A DNA stretch of 64,000 bases from Argopecten irradians (Eukaryota; Mollusca; Bivalvia; Pectinida; Pectinidae): contig NC_091138.1 of the NCBI RefSeq assembly GCF_041381155.1, positions 36,945,604 to 37,009,603 of the forward strand, read 5' to 3'. The position numbers and the translations under genes were made by a program. Below, in pieces: positions 12,654 through 25,099 of the stretch. Every line of letters starts with the position of its first letter. The first letter of the stretch is position 1. Under the pieces are notes generated by a model that ran no database searches, was not told the DNA's origin, and saw only the letters and a list, made by a program, of their open reading frames with translations.

Positions 12654-14019
12654 CAAGAGGCCCATGGGCACTTAACAGTCATTTGAGTTCGTTTAGAATG
12701 AAACAAAGACATATACATGTAAACACTAAAAATTAAATTAGTTTTTTTAATCTATGAAGAGTATTTGCTCCCATCAAACCTGTGAACAGAAGAAGATTTT
12801 TTTTTGAAAATTTAAAGTCATTTTGACCCTGTTTGGCCCCGCCCCTCTGGTCCCCCAGGGGGTCAGCGAGGACCGATATGGATGTTAAAATGCTATATCT
12901 CAGGATAATAATTCTAATCAAGTTTGACTCATTTCCTATGAAAATTGAGCAAATAATGTTCATGAATGTGTTTTTCATATGATAAACTAAAAGTAACTAT
13001 TAGTAAACTTGACCCCCTCCCCAGCGTGAAACGTGAGACCCCACGGAGGGGCATATAATTCACAATTTTTATAAAACACTTTAAGACCTTGCATCTATAA
13101 AGAGTATTTGATTCTACCTTTTCCAGAATTTAAGATGAAGATTTTTGAAGTTTTAGCCTACTTGACTCCTTTTGACCCCGCCTCTCTGCCCCCAGGGGAT
13201 CGGCCAGGACCAATATGGATATGATATTAAATTGCTCTCTCAGGCTAATAATTCTAACCAAGTTTGACTCATTTCCTATGAAAATTGAGCAAAAAAACGC
13301 TCATCAATGTGTTTTTCCTATATAAGCTATAGTAAACTATAGATCATATAATTCACAGTTTTTGTAAAGGACCTTAAGACCTTTCCATCTATGAAAAGTA
13401 TTTGATTATACCATTTCCAGAATTTCAGAAGAAGAATTTTGAAGTTTTAGCCTATATGACTCCTTTTGACCCACCCCTAAGTCCCCTGGGGGTCAGTCAT
13501 GGACAATTGGTTAATTAGTTAATTTGATGGCCATTGAATCGTATTAATACGATCCAATGGCCATCTCAAACTGATCATTCTGACAACATTTGACAAATTT
13601 CCTATTACAAATGACCAAATAATGCTCAAATATGTGTTTTTCCTATATAAACTATAGTAAACTTAACCCCCTCCCCAGGGGGAAACGAGAGACCCCAGGA
13701 TCATATATTTTAAGACCTTTCTATCTATGAAGAGTATTGATTCTACCACATCTGTGAGTGGAGAAGAAGATTTTTGAAATTTTAGCCAATTTTGACCCCT
13801 CCCACAGCCCCTGCGGGTGGGGACCATATAATTCAAAATTTTTGGTTGGCCTTATGCCTTAGAAGGTTTGTGCAAAATTTCATTGAAATTGCTTCAGCAA
13901 TTTTGGAGAAGAAGTCGAAACTATAAAATTGTTTATCGTCGCACGACAGACGACGGACGACGACGGACAAAATGCAATTAGAATAGGTCATATGATACTT
14001 CGTCTCAGGTGACCTAAAA
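12654..14019. repeat. AAGAGGCCC dispersed repeat, copy 2
   Basis: Same start (CAAGAGGCCCATGGGC), same internal phrases and same end (CGTCTCAGGTGACCTAAAA) as the copy at 4819-6530, but with fewer internal units. A small extra palindrome (GATGGCCATTGAATCG...CGATCCAATGGCCATC) lies at about 13527-13566. No coding content. Confidence 0.8.
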
Positions 14020-15069
14020 TACGCAAGGATTTACTTAATTTGACACAAAAGGTCCAAAAGGCATACATTGCAAGTAATTGGCTCAAGTGACTCGGTCAGG
14101 GATGCCTAGAGAGGGTGTCATCTCAGTGTAATGTATCAATGAAAAACGGCCATACGGATGAGGAGCAAGTTATAATTATGAGTTTTGGAAGGGGAGGGGG
14201 CCGTTTGTCTTTTGTATGTAAGGATGCTACTGGTTTGCAACTAGGTGTCAATTGTACTCTACCCTTAGAGCTCCAGAACTTCAATGGAAGAAGAAGAATA
14301 TTTGGTAGGAGCTTAATTTCAGTTTAAAGTTCAATACATTCAATAAGTAATACTCTACCATCTTTTTATCATATCAAAATATCACTATCATGTTTGTATT
14401 AAATGTGGAAATTACATACAAGTATGTAAGATAATATACAGTTATCGACATATTTTCATGTGGATATGGTGAGATAATGATTATTATTCAAAACAAAAGG
14501 GGTCCGGATCCAGTGATTAATTTAAACTGCCGATCGTCGTTGACGATGAAGTACGTAAGACTCATGATCACTGCGACCGGTAACTGTCTACCACGGGAGT
14601 CTGAGAATTAGTTACAGTTTACTGTATCAATTTGGACACAACACAGACCATTTTTAGACATTTTAGCTATAGGGGTCTAGATAAAAATCTTATTATATAA
14701 CATGACTTTTTCTCGGGTTTTCATTGGTTCAGTCCCCGGGCACTATTTACCCATAATCCCGAGACTATGGTTTCCCTTTAGACTATCGTTTGGCGCGCTT
14801 TTTGTCATGTACGTCAGAATTGAACAATCAATGAAAGATGCAGTGAGTATTTCCAAATATTTCTGCCTGGAAAATATACCTAGACGCCTTCGACCAGACC
14901 ATGACCTTTCTACCATAGACGTGGCCGCACTCGTTTAAAGAAATTGTTATTGTTGATCGTTCATAATTGTTTATCCCATCATTTAATTATTTTTCCCCAT
15001 CTGTTATGTACTAAAAACATTAATACCATCTTTTGCGGCTCGAGTACTATGTCATCCCTCGACAACACT
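14020..15069. other. Intergenic, no gene recognised
   Basis: Short ORFs at 14115-14327 and 14702-14938 show no recognisable motif, no splice context and no family resemblance, so I do not call them genes. Confidence 0.35.
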
Positions 15070-15425
15070 ATTTAAGGTTTAACTTGAATAGATTTTTTTA
15101 TGTTATGAAGATATAACACAAATATCTGAGTGTACTCTAACTAAACCGCGAAGCGGTTTATGATGATACTGCACTCAGATTTTTGTGTTATACATTTTTT
15201 GTATATACATAACATAAAAAAAAACTATTCAAATTAATCCTTATAATTCAATTTACTAAAGATAATCTCTTCAATATTCAAAATTCATTTTGGGACTCTT
15301 TTGTCTGTGAAATCATTACGCCGTCATCTCAGCCAATCAAAAGTAACGTTACAAACGGCGACGCCATTTTTTCCTTTATAGGCTGATAAAGTAAATTTTA
15401 AGCCAATGAAAATGCTCGTAACTAG
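15070..15425. repeat. Foldback element, reverse orientation
   Basis: 15076-15240 forms an imperfect hairpin: TTGAATAG...TTATGTTAT...AACACAAATATCTGAGTG, mirrored on the right, with tip AAACCGCGAAGCGGTTT. The adjoining body holds CAGCCAATCAAAAG and AACGGCGACGCCATTTT. The layout mirrors the element at 10927-11339, with the body on the other side. Confidence 0.6.
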
Positions 15426-16646
15426 CAAAATTGAATTATAAGACCATAGTGTCCTCAAAAGAAGGCAAATGAAAAGCAAAATAAAATGAAATATATTAAA
15501 GAAATGCACATACATGCGTACTGTACGTAACAGTAAAAACAAAATTATATCTAAAAGTTCAAAACTTTCTTAAAGATGTAACATTAACGTAGTTTAATGT
15601 TTGACTAGGATATGAGTACATAAACATTTTTTTGAAAATGGATCATTGCCAGAATCGAATAAACTATAACTATTGAATATTACTTAAACACGGGTGCGAA
15701 ATGTACCAATATGTAATCAAAGCTCCCCTAAACCCTAATTGGCCCTCCTCTAGGACCTTCCCTGATACAAACGTATGTACGTGTAGATTGTTGTATTTGT
15801 CGCTACAACTACACCTACGTTTGTTTGATTTCATTCGGATACTTGTACTACGGTAGGTGTTTGCTAAACAATAGTACCATCTTCTGTAGGTACCTTTTGA
15901 TAGCAGACTCCCTATTGATAGTAGGTGTTTCATTTGGAAACCCTCACGCCCTTTATTATGCATGAGGGTAAAAAAGATTAACGAGATAGTGGGGAAACTC
16001 TACTACAGCGATTGGGTAAATGATAGTAAACGGGGGAGTTTGTGATAGAAGGAACCCTGGGGAATGGGTGATGGGGATGCAGTGGCATAGGTAGATGAGT
16101 AATTATGTATACGAGTGGAATAAAATTAAAGTTGTGGGTGAGTAAAAACAAATATGGAGATAGTTATATTTCAATTGGCGTTCGAGAGGGTGGTAATATG
16201 TAATGGTAAAATACATGTATAGTCATGATGACAATTATCAATCAAGAAATATCAATTAGTTTATACAATACACGTCAATCCACTCAGTTGATACGAATTG
16301 TTTATAATATTGTTGCTATCCGTTTATGTACACACAACAATAGAATATTTTTATATGTGATTAAAAAAAAAAAAAAAAAATCAAAACATTTTGTCATATT
16401 TTGATATATCAGACCCCCAAATCATTGTCAAGTCATTTCCGAGTATTGGCTAAACCATGGTCATACGATACTTGAAGGTTAATATTTTTATGTTCCATTT
16501 TGATATTTCTGTCTCAAAAAACTAGTCAATAATGCGGTTGTGATATCGCATTCATGAATGGCCTAAATTGAAAATTTTGTTAGTAATTTCCATAGTTATT
16601 TTTTTTATAGTAAAATCATACCTTATAATAAGGTACTGTAATGTTA
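15426..16646. other. Intergenic, no gene recognised
   Basis: A somewhat less AT-rich stretch at 15673-15963 has an open frame on the minus strand without recognisable motifs. Otherwise low-complexity AT sequence. Confidence 0.35.
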
Positions 16647-16876
16647 TTCCACCAGACATCCTCGATACTACAGATGTTACTATTACTGACGTTATATCCA
16701 CACCTGGGCTATCTTATTGTAAAACTGGAGGCAGTTCAGGAGACATTGCACATCAAAGGAACAAATTATATATCTCCTCCGATGTGTTCATTTTTACTTT
16801 GATTACTTTGAAATGGTTCGGGGTAGATATAACGTCAGTGGTAGTAACCCCTGAAGTGTCGAGGATGTCCACCTAA
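16647..16876. repeat. MITE-like element, ~230 bp, long terminal inverted repeats
   Basis: The left end ACCAGACATCCTCGATACTA is matched inverted at the right end (AGTGTCGAGGATGTCCACC). The inverted match runs about 50 bases inward through GACGTTATAT. A similar end (CATCCTCGATACTCCAGGG) occurs alone at 10273, at the left border of the fossil LINE. It directly precedes the LINE at 16968. Confidence 0.75.
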
Positions 16877-16974
16877 TAGATTGAAAAAAATAGCCCAAGC
16901 TCTTGGTATGTTGAATTCGTCCAGGTTTGCACAATACTATATTGGCATCACCTTACTAAATCTCTCAATAATGA

Positions 16975-17340
16975 ATGAACAAGGCAGAGCGTGGTATTGA
17001 AGGGTATGATATCTTTATTAATGAAAATAATCATCACAGAGGAGTAGCAATTTATGTTAAAGAAAATCTTAAAGCTGTGGAGGTGATTACTGGATCTTCA
17101 TTTAAAGAGAGTATTTGGGTCAAAATTAAACTCACAGAAAAGGATTCATTATTAATTGGTTGTATATATAAAAGTCCAAATACGGACACAAGAAATATGG
17201 AGGAACTATATGATTTACTTAATTCAGTCACAGCAACGAACGGATATTCTCACATACTTATAATGGAAGACTTCAATTTCCCAAAGATTAATTGGGACCG
17301 TTCAACCTCCGTGAATGACCAGATGGAGAGCAGTTCATAG
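16975..17340 (+). pseudogene. LINE endonuclease, C-terminal part
   Basis: Apurinic-endonuclease-like domain of the LINE. Visible are GYDIFINENNHHRGVAIYVK, the strand FKESIWVKI, LLIGCIYKSPN and LIMEDFNFPKINW. The last is the conserved GDFN block with glycine changed to glutamate but the Asp and Asn kept. The N-terminal third of the domain is missing. Around 17330 one base appears to be lost, since the expected continuation (EQFIECLRDNYL) runs on in the next frame. Confidence 0.85.
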
Positions 17341-17345
17341 AATGT

Positions 17346-18068
17346 TTGAGAGATAATTACCTAACTCAACACGTCAGACAGTATACAAGAGGAAGAATTG
17401 GGAGCGAACCAAGCATACTTGATCTGGTGATGACAAACGAAGAAGAAATGATCAGGGAAATCATCCATGAAAGTCCCATTGGGCACAGCGACCACTTGGT
17501 ACTAAAGTTCAAATTTACATGCTACCGTCAACAGTCCAATGTAACTCTTAGCCGCCGAAACTATAATAAGGGGAATTATGCTGGCATGCGCAAGGATCTA
17601 GACATATCATGGGAGGAAATATTAAAAGGAGATGCGGACAGTATGTACGAACAATTCATTGAAATATTGAATAGATGTATTGATAAACATATCCCTTTGA
17701 TAAAAGGCAACAAGCACAACGCAAATAATAAACCATACCTTCCACTGAACGAGAACATTAGAAAGAAAATCAACAAAAAACACAGGGCATGGCAGCGATA
17801 TTTAGAAGTGAGAACAGAGTCGAAATACAGAGAATATACTAAAATCAGAAATCAGGTAAAGGGTGCATTGAGGAAGGCGAGACGAGATATGGAGAAAGAC
17901 ATTGCAGGAAATGTCAAAAGAAACCCGAAACGTTTCTGGAAATACATCAACTCGAAAAGAAAGGTAAAAACAGGGATTTCAGAACTTAAGGGTCTAGACG
18001 GAGATGATTCAAAAATTGCTGTGTTGGATGGGGACAAAGCAGAAGTACTTGCAACAATTTTTCAGTAG
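17346..18068 (+). pseudogene. LINE endonuclease end and linker region
   Basis: Continues the endonuclease with PSILDLVMTNEEEMI and the catalytic HSDH block (GHSDHLVLKF), then a basic linker rich in Lys/Arg with the usual CR1/Jockey phrase NPKRFWKYINSKRK. Near 18053 one extra base, probably a G, moves the frame; the expected QQFFSSVFTEEP is then read in the frame of the reverse-transcriptase ORF. Confidence 0.85.
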
Positions 18069-19722
18069 TGTTTTTACAGAGGAACCTAGAGGAGATATGC
18101 CAACTTTGGATAATAAGCTAATCAAACATGACTCTTATGAACTTTTATGTACCGAGGAGTTAATAATGAAATTGCTGGGGAACTTGGACAGCAACAAATC
18201 ACAGGGTCCAGACCAGATACACCCAAGATTACTAAAGGAACTAAAATTAATTCTATGTAAACCACTTCGTATAATTTTCAACAAATCAGTACATGGAGGT
18301 AGAGTACCTAAGGCGTGGAAGAAAGCCAGCATCACGGCTATATTCAAGAAGGGTTCAAAATCAGATGCAGGAAATTACAGACCGGTGAGCCTAACAAGTG
18401 TAGTTGGAAAGACAATGGAGAAGATAATCAGAGATGCAATAGTCAATCACATGGACCTAAATAATCTATTCAGTGCTAAACAGTTTGGATTCATAGCAAG
18501 AAGGTCAACAGTTCTACAACTACTGATGGTACTAGAAGATTGGACCGATATTCTGGACCATGGAGGAGAAATAGACGTTGTCTACATGGACTTCATGAAG
18601 GCCTTTGACAAAGTGCCTCATAAGAGATTAATCGTCAAACTCCGAAGTTATAGAATAAACGCGAAAATAGTTAATTGGGTGGAAAACTTTCTTAGTCAAC
18701 GAAAGCAACGCGTAATAGTGAATGGGAAATCATCAAAGGACTATCCAGTATTGAGCGGAATTCCCCAAGGCAGTGTCTTGGGTCCGATCTTATTTGTGAT
18801 TTATATAAATGATTTACCGAAACATAACACATCAAATACTTTCCTATTCGCCGATGACACAAAATTCTACAGGGAAATTAGAAATGAAGATGATAAAAAG
18901 GCTTTACAATCGGATTTGGACAAACTGCAAGAATGGTCAAACACATGGCTACTGAAATTCCACCCGCTGAAATGTAAGGTTCTAACCATAAAAGGAAAAA
19001 GCCATGAAAGTCGGAAGTACAACATGACAGATGCAGGAGGTAATAAAATTAATCTTGAGAACATATCATCGAGAAAAGACATAGGAGTGCATGTGGACAA
19101 AGATCTAAATTTCTCTCTACACATTCAACAAGCAGTCAATAAAGCCAATAGTATTCTTGGACTTATAAGAAGATCTTTTGTATACATAGATGAAATATCA
19201 TTTAAACAACTTTTCAAAGCATTAGTAAGACCACATATAGAATACGCTGCAAGCGTCTGGAATCCATACAGAACAAAGGACACCGAATTTTTAGAAAAAG
19301 TACAGCGGAGGGCAACCAAACTAATTCCAGGGCTTAGAGATCTACCCTACAGCGAGAGATTAAAGCGGCTAGGTTTACCTTCACTATCCTACCGGAGACT
19401 GAGGGGAGACATCATAAATGTATACAAGATAATGAACAATTTCCATGACGAAAGGGTTACCATTGGAATATTTGAGCATGATACCGCATCCCGGACGAGA
19501 GGTCATTCGCAAAAATTAAAGAAAAAACATTGCAAGTTAGATATACGGAAATATTCCTTTGGATTTAGAACTATCGATATATGGAACAGTTTGCCAGAAA
19601 ATATCATAAACTCAACAACAATAAGAGACTTCGAGATAAGTCTAGACAAGCACTGGGCTAATTTGGAACTTAAATACAACCACTTGGGGAGCTATAAAAT
19701 GGAACACGGACGTGCCAATTAA
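18061..19722 (+). pseudogene. LINE reverse transcriptase
   Basis: Complete non-LTR reverse-transcriptase domain. In order: LDSNKSQGPDQIHP, AGNYRPVSLTSVVGKTMEKI, QFGFIARRST, the A motif YMDFMKAFDKVPH, GIPQGSVLGPILFVIYINDL, the active-site box FADDTK, LQEWSNTWLLKFHPLKCKV, KDIGVHVDKDLNFS, the thumb LVRPHIEYAASVWNP and LGLPSLSYRRLRGD. The frame is open for 572 codons and ends with a stop at 19720-19722. The catalytic Asp pair is present, so this ORF itself looks recent. The element is labelled broken because the upstream frame is shifted. Confidence 0.92.
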
Positions 19723-19903
19723 CTAACTTCATTTAATAATTGATATCACTTAATTACTAATTGTACATCATGGATATTATTTCATTGTATTTCATTGTAT
19801 GAGATATGGACATAGAGGCATGTTACTTGCCTGCGTCCATAAAATATCTTATTAAATCTTATTAAATAACAAGTCAATTTCATGAGTATTTCTTTTAACC
19901 TAC

Positions 19904-22624
19904 CTCCATTGGACGACACACTTTGTTCTGTTTGGTAAATAGGCCAGCACTGGTCGACCGTCACAGCACGCAGAATTGTGATGTTGTCAGCAGTGACGTA
20001 ACGCCACGTGCTAACATTGATGCCGTCGTGACCTGATTGCCCAATACGACTCGTCTCTAACAACACAGCATCATCTATTCTCGAAAAAAGAGTTAGATTA
20101 AACCTGTTATTAGAAAAGCAAAGTTTTGTTCTTAAAAGAGTTAGATTAGACCTGTTAGAAAAACAAACAAGATAATTTGAAAAGGAAAACATATGATGCA
20201 GCTTTAAGACATTAAATTGCAATAACGTACGATCTAAACCCAATGTTCAGCTAATCTGTATTACGAACATTTGTAAAACTGATTTTAATCTACCTCAGAG
20301 CCAAATACATGTACTGTAAACCAACTTTCTTTCGTGTGCAAATTAATTTTGCGAATTTCGCGATCATAGTATTTGTGAAAGTTTATCTCTACAAATTAAT
20401 GCCTTCATCGCTTATTGATTTGAATTTACATGTAAATCTACTAATGTATATCTTCGTGAGTTTGTTTACCCTTTAAAACCCTCAAAGTGTTAAACTATTT
20501 TTTAAAAATAGCCACGACAGAAAGTTGATTCACTGTACAACGTAGGACAGTTTAATATGTATCGAATAATTTCTATTTTTCTTCGAACCCTTTCCTACTG
20601 GACTAAAGGTTGATGGAATTTAATAATTTATTCCCGGTGATACCCACCATTTAAACACGGTTTAAATATGTTACTGAATGTTAATTTGTGTTATACCAGG
20701 CGAACAAATGACTTAGTTCTGGAACACATATAAAATACTTATTTCTAACTAATGTTGCACTTTTGATAAAATACAGCATCTGTGAGAAAGGGTGAGTGAA
20801 TTTAATGTATACATTTAAAAAAAATCTCTGTTTTTGTACAGAAATTTACACTTTTAAATGTTTTTTAATGCATACTAATTCTATTTAATTCATATGCATT
20901 TCTTTGTAATATTTGTATATTATTTGTGACAAATACGGAGAATAAAAAGAATGAAAGAGAAAAAATGACGAAGTTCTGAACTTTGACATAAAAATCATTT
21001 GAAAAAAAACTCAAAGGATTAAGATTGGAGGTGAAATGACAGACACAAGTTTCGTGTACTGTAAACCAACTTTCTTTTTGTGGCTATTAACTTTCGCGAT
21101 TTCCATTTTAAAATAAGTTCGAGGAAATTGATATTCCCGGTTTAACAATGGAATGATAATTCCTATACAATACAGATGATGTACATAGTAGATATCAATT
21201 CGCGGAGATAAACTATCACGACTTTACTTGGATAGCGAAATTCGCGAAAGTAAATCACTCGCGAATAAACATTGGTTTATAGTACCCATAATGGTATTGT
21301 TACCTGGGATACACTTATCCTGCATGAGAGCGGCGATATGATCCGTTTGACACCGATCACCGTCAATTTTATACGAGATATGCTGAAAAAGGATTCAAAA
21401 GGAACTTGTGGTAATATGTCGGGACATCTTTACTCGGCCATCGCGGCCCAGTTTTTCTCACATTTGAATTAAAAGACATACTCTAGGCTAAAGACAAAAA
21501 CAAAGCATTCACAGCAACCAAAATACATATCAAAGAAAGCCATTTCATTTCCATACTTTGCCAAATTTACGTATTTAAGATACCATACTTGCTACTACAA
21601 TATTGTATACCTAAAGTTTTTTTTTCATGAAATGGATAAAAAGAATTTGATGCATAGTTTATTATTTTGTCGGTGAATTAAAACTGAATGTGCCAGATAT
21701 ACGTTATGGCCATTTATTTTTGCGGTACATTGTTACAGGATCGTGAAACTTTGAATCGTGAAGTTTATATACCCTTTTTAGCCAAAATGTGGCACGATCT
21801 GTCAAACTATTTCGCAGCACTTTTACTTAAAATCTATTTTTACAGGCTAAATCATTTGCACATTGTATAATATTAAAACATGAAGTGACATTTGTTCATG
21901 ATATACCATGGATACAAAATATATGTTCAATCCAAAACGTTTGCTCAGTTAAATTAAGTTATAGCTGATTCATGAGTATTTTTCCGATAGGAACATGACC
22001 TAGTAAAAATTTCGTAAAGCTTCCCTACACGAATACAGTTAATTCATGGAATCTTAAGTGTGCAATCTATTAGTTTTACTTTGCTTCTTCGTTTAATTCT
22101 TTTTAGTTTCTAGCTTACAGATATTACCTACCTGGTTATAAAACGTAAGCTCTGAATGAACGAAAGTTGCCCCGCTTGGAAGTGTCACGTCAGTGTCGGT
22201 TCTGGTGACGTTCAAGGAATAATCGTTATACAGACGGACTTTACGCTTAAAGAAAATACAAAATAATGTGAGTATAATGAAAATATCAATCATATTCATA
22301 GTGTAATAACGTTTCAGAATAAAATTATTAGCTCGATAATTGAACTTTTGTTATAAATCAAATTTTATTTCTCAGTTTCTGAGTGTTTTGTTTTTGATTG
22401 CCACTTACATAATTTTTTATTGCAATAATGAAGCTTTCAGTATATTTACCTACATCTACAAATAACATTCTCCCGGAAGTAGGATCTGTGTATCCTCCTG
22501 TCACGTCCATTACACACCGGAAGTGAGACGGCACACAGCAAGGTTTAGAAATAGTGCTAATCCGGCAGTAAGAGATAGGCACTAGCTCCATAATGGCCAG
22601 TATCAGCCAAAGAACAAACAGCAT
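19904..22624 (-). CDS. Ependymin-related secreted protein, last exon not found
   Basis: Three exons on the minus strand: 22624-22455, 22245-22128 and 20074-19904, with consensus borders and matching phases (0, 1, 1). The N-terminus MLFVLWLILAIMELVPISYC is a signal peptide. The mature part starts with KPCCVPSHF, like the PC-x-x-P start of mammalian ependymin-related proteins. MLFVDRKVRLYND, created across the first splice, matches their YD-x-x-NQRVRV strand. GQSGHDGINVSTW and VTVDQCWPIYQTEQ correspond to the EW and VKDCYPVQET blocks. Ependymin-related proteins are secreted, lipocalin-like ligand- or calcium-binding glycoproteins (family knowledge). The C-terminal exon should follow a donor at 19903 (GTAGGT), but I could not find it; a LINE sits in that position. 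Intron 2 holds two related inverted-repeat elements. Confidence 0.7.
20311..20420. repeat. Partial copy of the GTACTGTAAACC element
   Basis: The left end GTACTGTAAACCAACTTTCT and the following TTTCGCGA-type motifs match the complete element at 21056-21285. The right end is lost or diverged. Confidence 0.5.
21056..21285. repeat. MITE-like element, 230 bp
   Basis: Ends GTACTGTAAACCAA and TTGGTTTATAGTAC are inverted repeats. Inside, TTTCGCGATT- and AATTCGCGAA-type motifs recur in both orientations. It lies in intron 2 of the ependymin-related gene. Confidence 0.65.
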
Positions 22625-22639
22625 GCTTTATTTTAGAGT

Positions 22640-24040
22640 GTAACAGTCGGCAGTATGACTATTACTGACTCAATACACCAAAGGCCTTTTGAAGCACCAG
22701 GTGATCTGTTGAGCTAGATAAGAATGGCCTTGTTTATTTTACATTTCATTTCCTAGTATAGGCGTATTTCTATGTAAAAAAATTGCTATGTCTAATCAAT
22801 CTATAAAAAAAGTAAGAACCGCATGGCGAAAAAAAGGTCCAAAGGTTTTGTCACGCAAAAATACTAATCATTACAAATACTTGTTACGGCATTTAAAAGA
22901 CTCTTCAAATACGTTTTCCCCAAAAATAATAATCACAATTGTCTCTTGGGGTTTTCACGGTTTACATGCTGTTTTTCAAATCATTCTTTGTGTTTACTAA
23001 AACACTAACACATTAATGTTTATAACATTGTATATTATTTGTACATGCTAGAAAACACATATAATTTGTGCATGGCAATATATTAGTACTACTAAAACAT
23101 AAAAAATGGAAACGAAAATAATTCTACATACATTAATTTGCAATAAAACAGAACTTATTTGCAATGTTTTATTTTTATTTCGTGTCATCGATGTTTCAAG
23201 GTGAATATATATTCAGGGGACTATTTTACTCACAAACTAAATTCACTACTTACAGTGTTGCCATTCCAGAGTGGGTCAGCTCTCATGCCCATCCTATGTC
23301 TCTGTTCCAGATTTCGTTTGGTCACCCTCTTTTCATTTGCATGAAACCACAATGTAACAACATTCTGAATTGTTTCTGTTCGTTTCTCTCAGGTCTCTGT
23401 TGCTTTCATTTTGTTTATTTAGTGATTTTAACAGTCTGTGTTTTGATGGGTCTCCTTCCGTCACTGATGCAACCTGGCTATGCATATATAGATAGTAAAA
23501 GGGTTAATTCTAAACTGTACCAACATCGAAGGACTCAATGGTACAATTTCTAAGATTTTACTATTTATTAAAATAACGAATTGAATCTATTGAATTTTGT
23601 CTTAGGTCAAAACACTGATTTTTCCCCAAAATGATAAGTTTCACACAAAAAGTGTTTTCATAAACATCACAAATACGAATTCAGTAACTGTTTATAATGC
23701 TATGGCCAGGAATAATTAAAAAAGGATGATGACCATTTTATGTTTTCCGTTAGGCGGTACGTTTGTACAATAAGAGTACATATAGGACAGATAACACACG
23801 TCATCAAGGTTACCAGTATCTATTTTACAGATAAAGAATTCATCAAGTGTACTGTAATGACGTCATAAGTGGTAGAAATTAGGTCAACACGTGACATTTA
23901 CCATTAACAAAATCACATGACTTAATCACCAGTTGACAGGAATTAATTGTTTTTACTTTATAATTTAAACTTTATTTATTTTACATCAGAAACAAGTTAC
24001 AAATGTATATAACTTATACAAATAATTTTCGATGGCCCGA
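22640..24040. other. Intergenic, no gene recognised
   Basis: A 129-codon frame at 23164-23553 has a hydrophobic, low-information translation with no splice context. I see no supported gene here. Confidence 0.35.
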
Positions 24041-24302
24041 ATAAAAGCTTGCGAACAAGAGTGCCCGGAGAAAACCCACGAGATCTGGCCCCAGGGTCAT
24101 GAAACAATGTTAGACATCAGTTTTTGCTTAGCCAACCAAAAATGACGTAACTTTTTGTAACGCCATCTGTGATTGGCTAAGTCTAAGCTTAAGACTGTTT
24201 TAGACTAAAGATTGTTTCGTGATCTTGGGGCCAGGTAGATGACTGGTGCCGGGGATCGAAGCCCGGCCGGCTAGGTGAAGTGGCTAATTAGCCACTACAG
24301 CA
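24040..24302 (-). repeat. tRNA-like SINE fragment split by a MITE
   Basis: On the minus strand, 24302-24236 reads like a tRNA-derived head, with an A-box-like TAGTGGCTAATTAG and a B-box-like GGCTTCGATCCCCGGCACC. The sequence is then interrupted by the element at 24085-24234, after which GTGGGTTTTCTCCGGGCAC continues the repeat. It does not look like a working tRNA gene. Confidence 0.5.
24085..24234. repeat. MITE-like element, 150 bp, nested in a SINE
   Basis: The 24-base ends (left CTGGCCCCAGGGTCATGAAA...) are inverted with about 21 of 24 matches. Inner blocks TTAGACAT / AAGCTTAAGACTG and the two GATTGGCTAAG / CTTAGCCAACC arms also pair, so it can fold into a hairpin. It contains AATGACGTAA. 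Confidence 0.75.
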
Positions 24303-24337
24303 TGGGTCACTCTAAGTGTCTCCATCTCTTTTGAGTG

Positions 24338-24525
24338 CCGTCGTCGCGAAGCGTTACTTGACCGCCATCTTGTTGCTAATGACGTTAGGGGCAAAGAACG
24401 ATAACTCTATCGTCCAAACCTGATACGATTTCTACTAACCTGATACGACTATATCTTGGATATCACGTGACGTCATTTTAACAAATAGGAATACAATATT
24501 CTTGTCTGAGGCGGGATAAATATAA
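24338..24525. repeat. Dispersed repeat, YY1-like, copy 1
   Basis: Closely matches 45246-45441 in the same orientation. Shared blocks are CGAAGCGTTACTTGACCGCC, GGCAAAGAACGATAACTCTA, TCGTCCAAACCT, ATCTTGGATAT and CTGAGGCGGGATAA. It contains GACCGCCATCTTG, a good match to a YY1 site on the other strand. Confidence 0.65.
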
Positions 24526-24529
24526 TACA

Positions 24530-25090
24530 CCAGAACATTATAATATTATAATACAAAACCACACACCATCATGTGGCATAAATATACACTACAGTGATAT
24601 TATACATCACACAGATTATATGACCAAACACACCATTTCATTTACAATGTACTATGTATAGAGTAACTGCCCCTCAATACCATATATACAATGTATACAA
24701 AATGATTTACTCATTCTCTCCCACACAATGGAATATTCTACTGGTAACTATAGCTCCATCTCCTTCCTATTCTATCACAGTTTACATGTATCTGTACATG
24801 CATACGTACCTGCTACAAAATTAACTAAACAACATCTTTCACTGAACATAAATTATGTAATACAACTTCACTAACTGATCATAAGTACACCACTGCCAAC
24901 CACCACAATAAAACCATCAATGTTGGTGGAATTGTGTAAAACATTAGTTATCAGCGAATAGATACATGTACATATGCATTGATGGTACATATGATGCCAA
25001 TATACTCACATCTATACATGTGTATATGTGTGTGCTTGCTTACACAAATGAATTACAATATAATTTTATTTAATTCTTTATTCACTTAAA
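24530..25090. other. Non-coding AT-rich sequence
   Basis: No gene recognised. AC and AT microsatellites begin at about 25140, at the 3' border of the LINE remnant that follows. Confidence 0.35.
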
Positions 25091-25099
25091 GAGTATTGT

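Larger units (their letters stand above)
16968..19868 (+). mobile_element. CR1/Jockey-superfamily LINE, 5'-truncated
   Basis: About 2.9 kb of a non-LTR retrotransposon encoding the C-terminal part of an APE-type endonuclease and a whole reverse transcriptase. It starts inside the endonuclease domain, as expected for 5' truncation during target-primed reverse transcription, and ends in short direct repeats (TCTTATTAAA twice, about 19848-19868) typical of CR1-like tails. The coding region has two frame changes, near 17330 and 18053, so it is not intact. It lies antisense within the ependymin-related locus, 36 bp beyond that gene's third exon. Confidence 0.9.

Noticed and set aside
23164-23553. 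129-codon plus-strand ORF
   Set aside because: AT-rich, hydrophobic by composition, no family resemblance and no splice context.
24236-24302. tRNA gene
   Set aside because: Box-like motifs are present but no credible cloverleaf or anticodon stem; better read as a SINE head.
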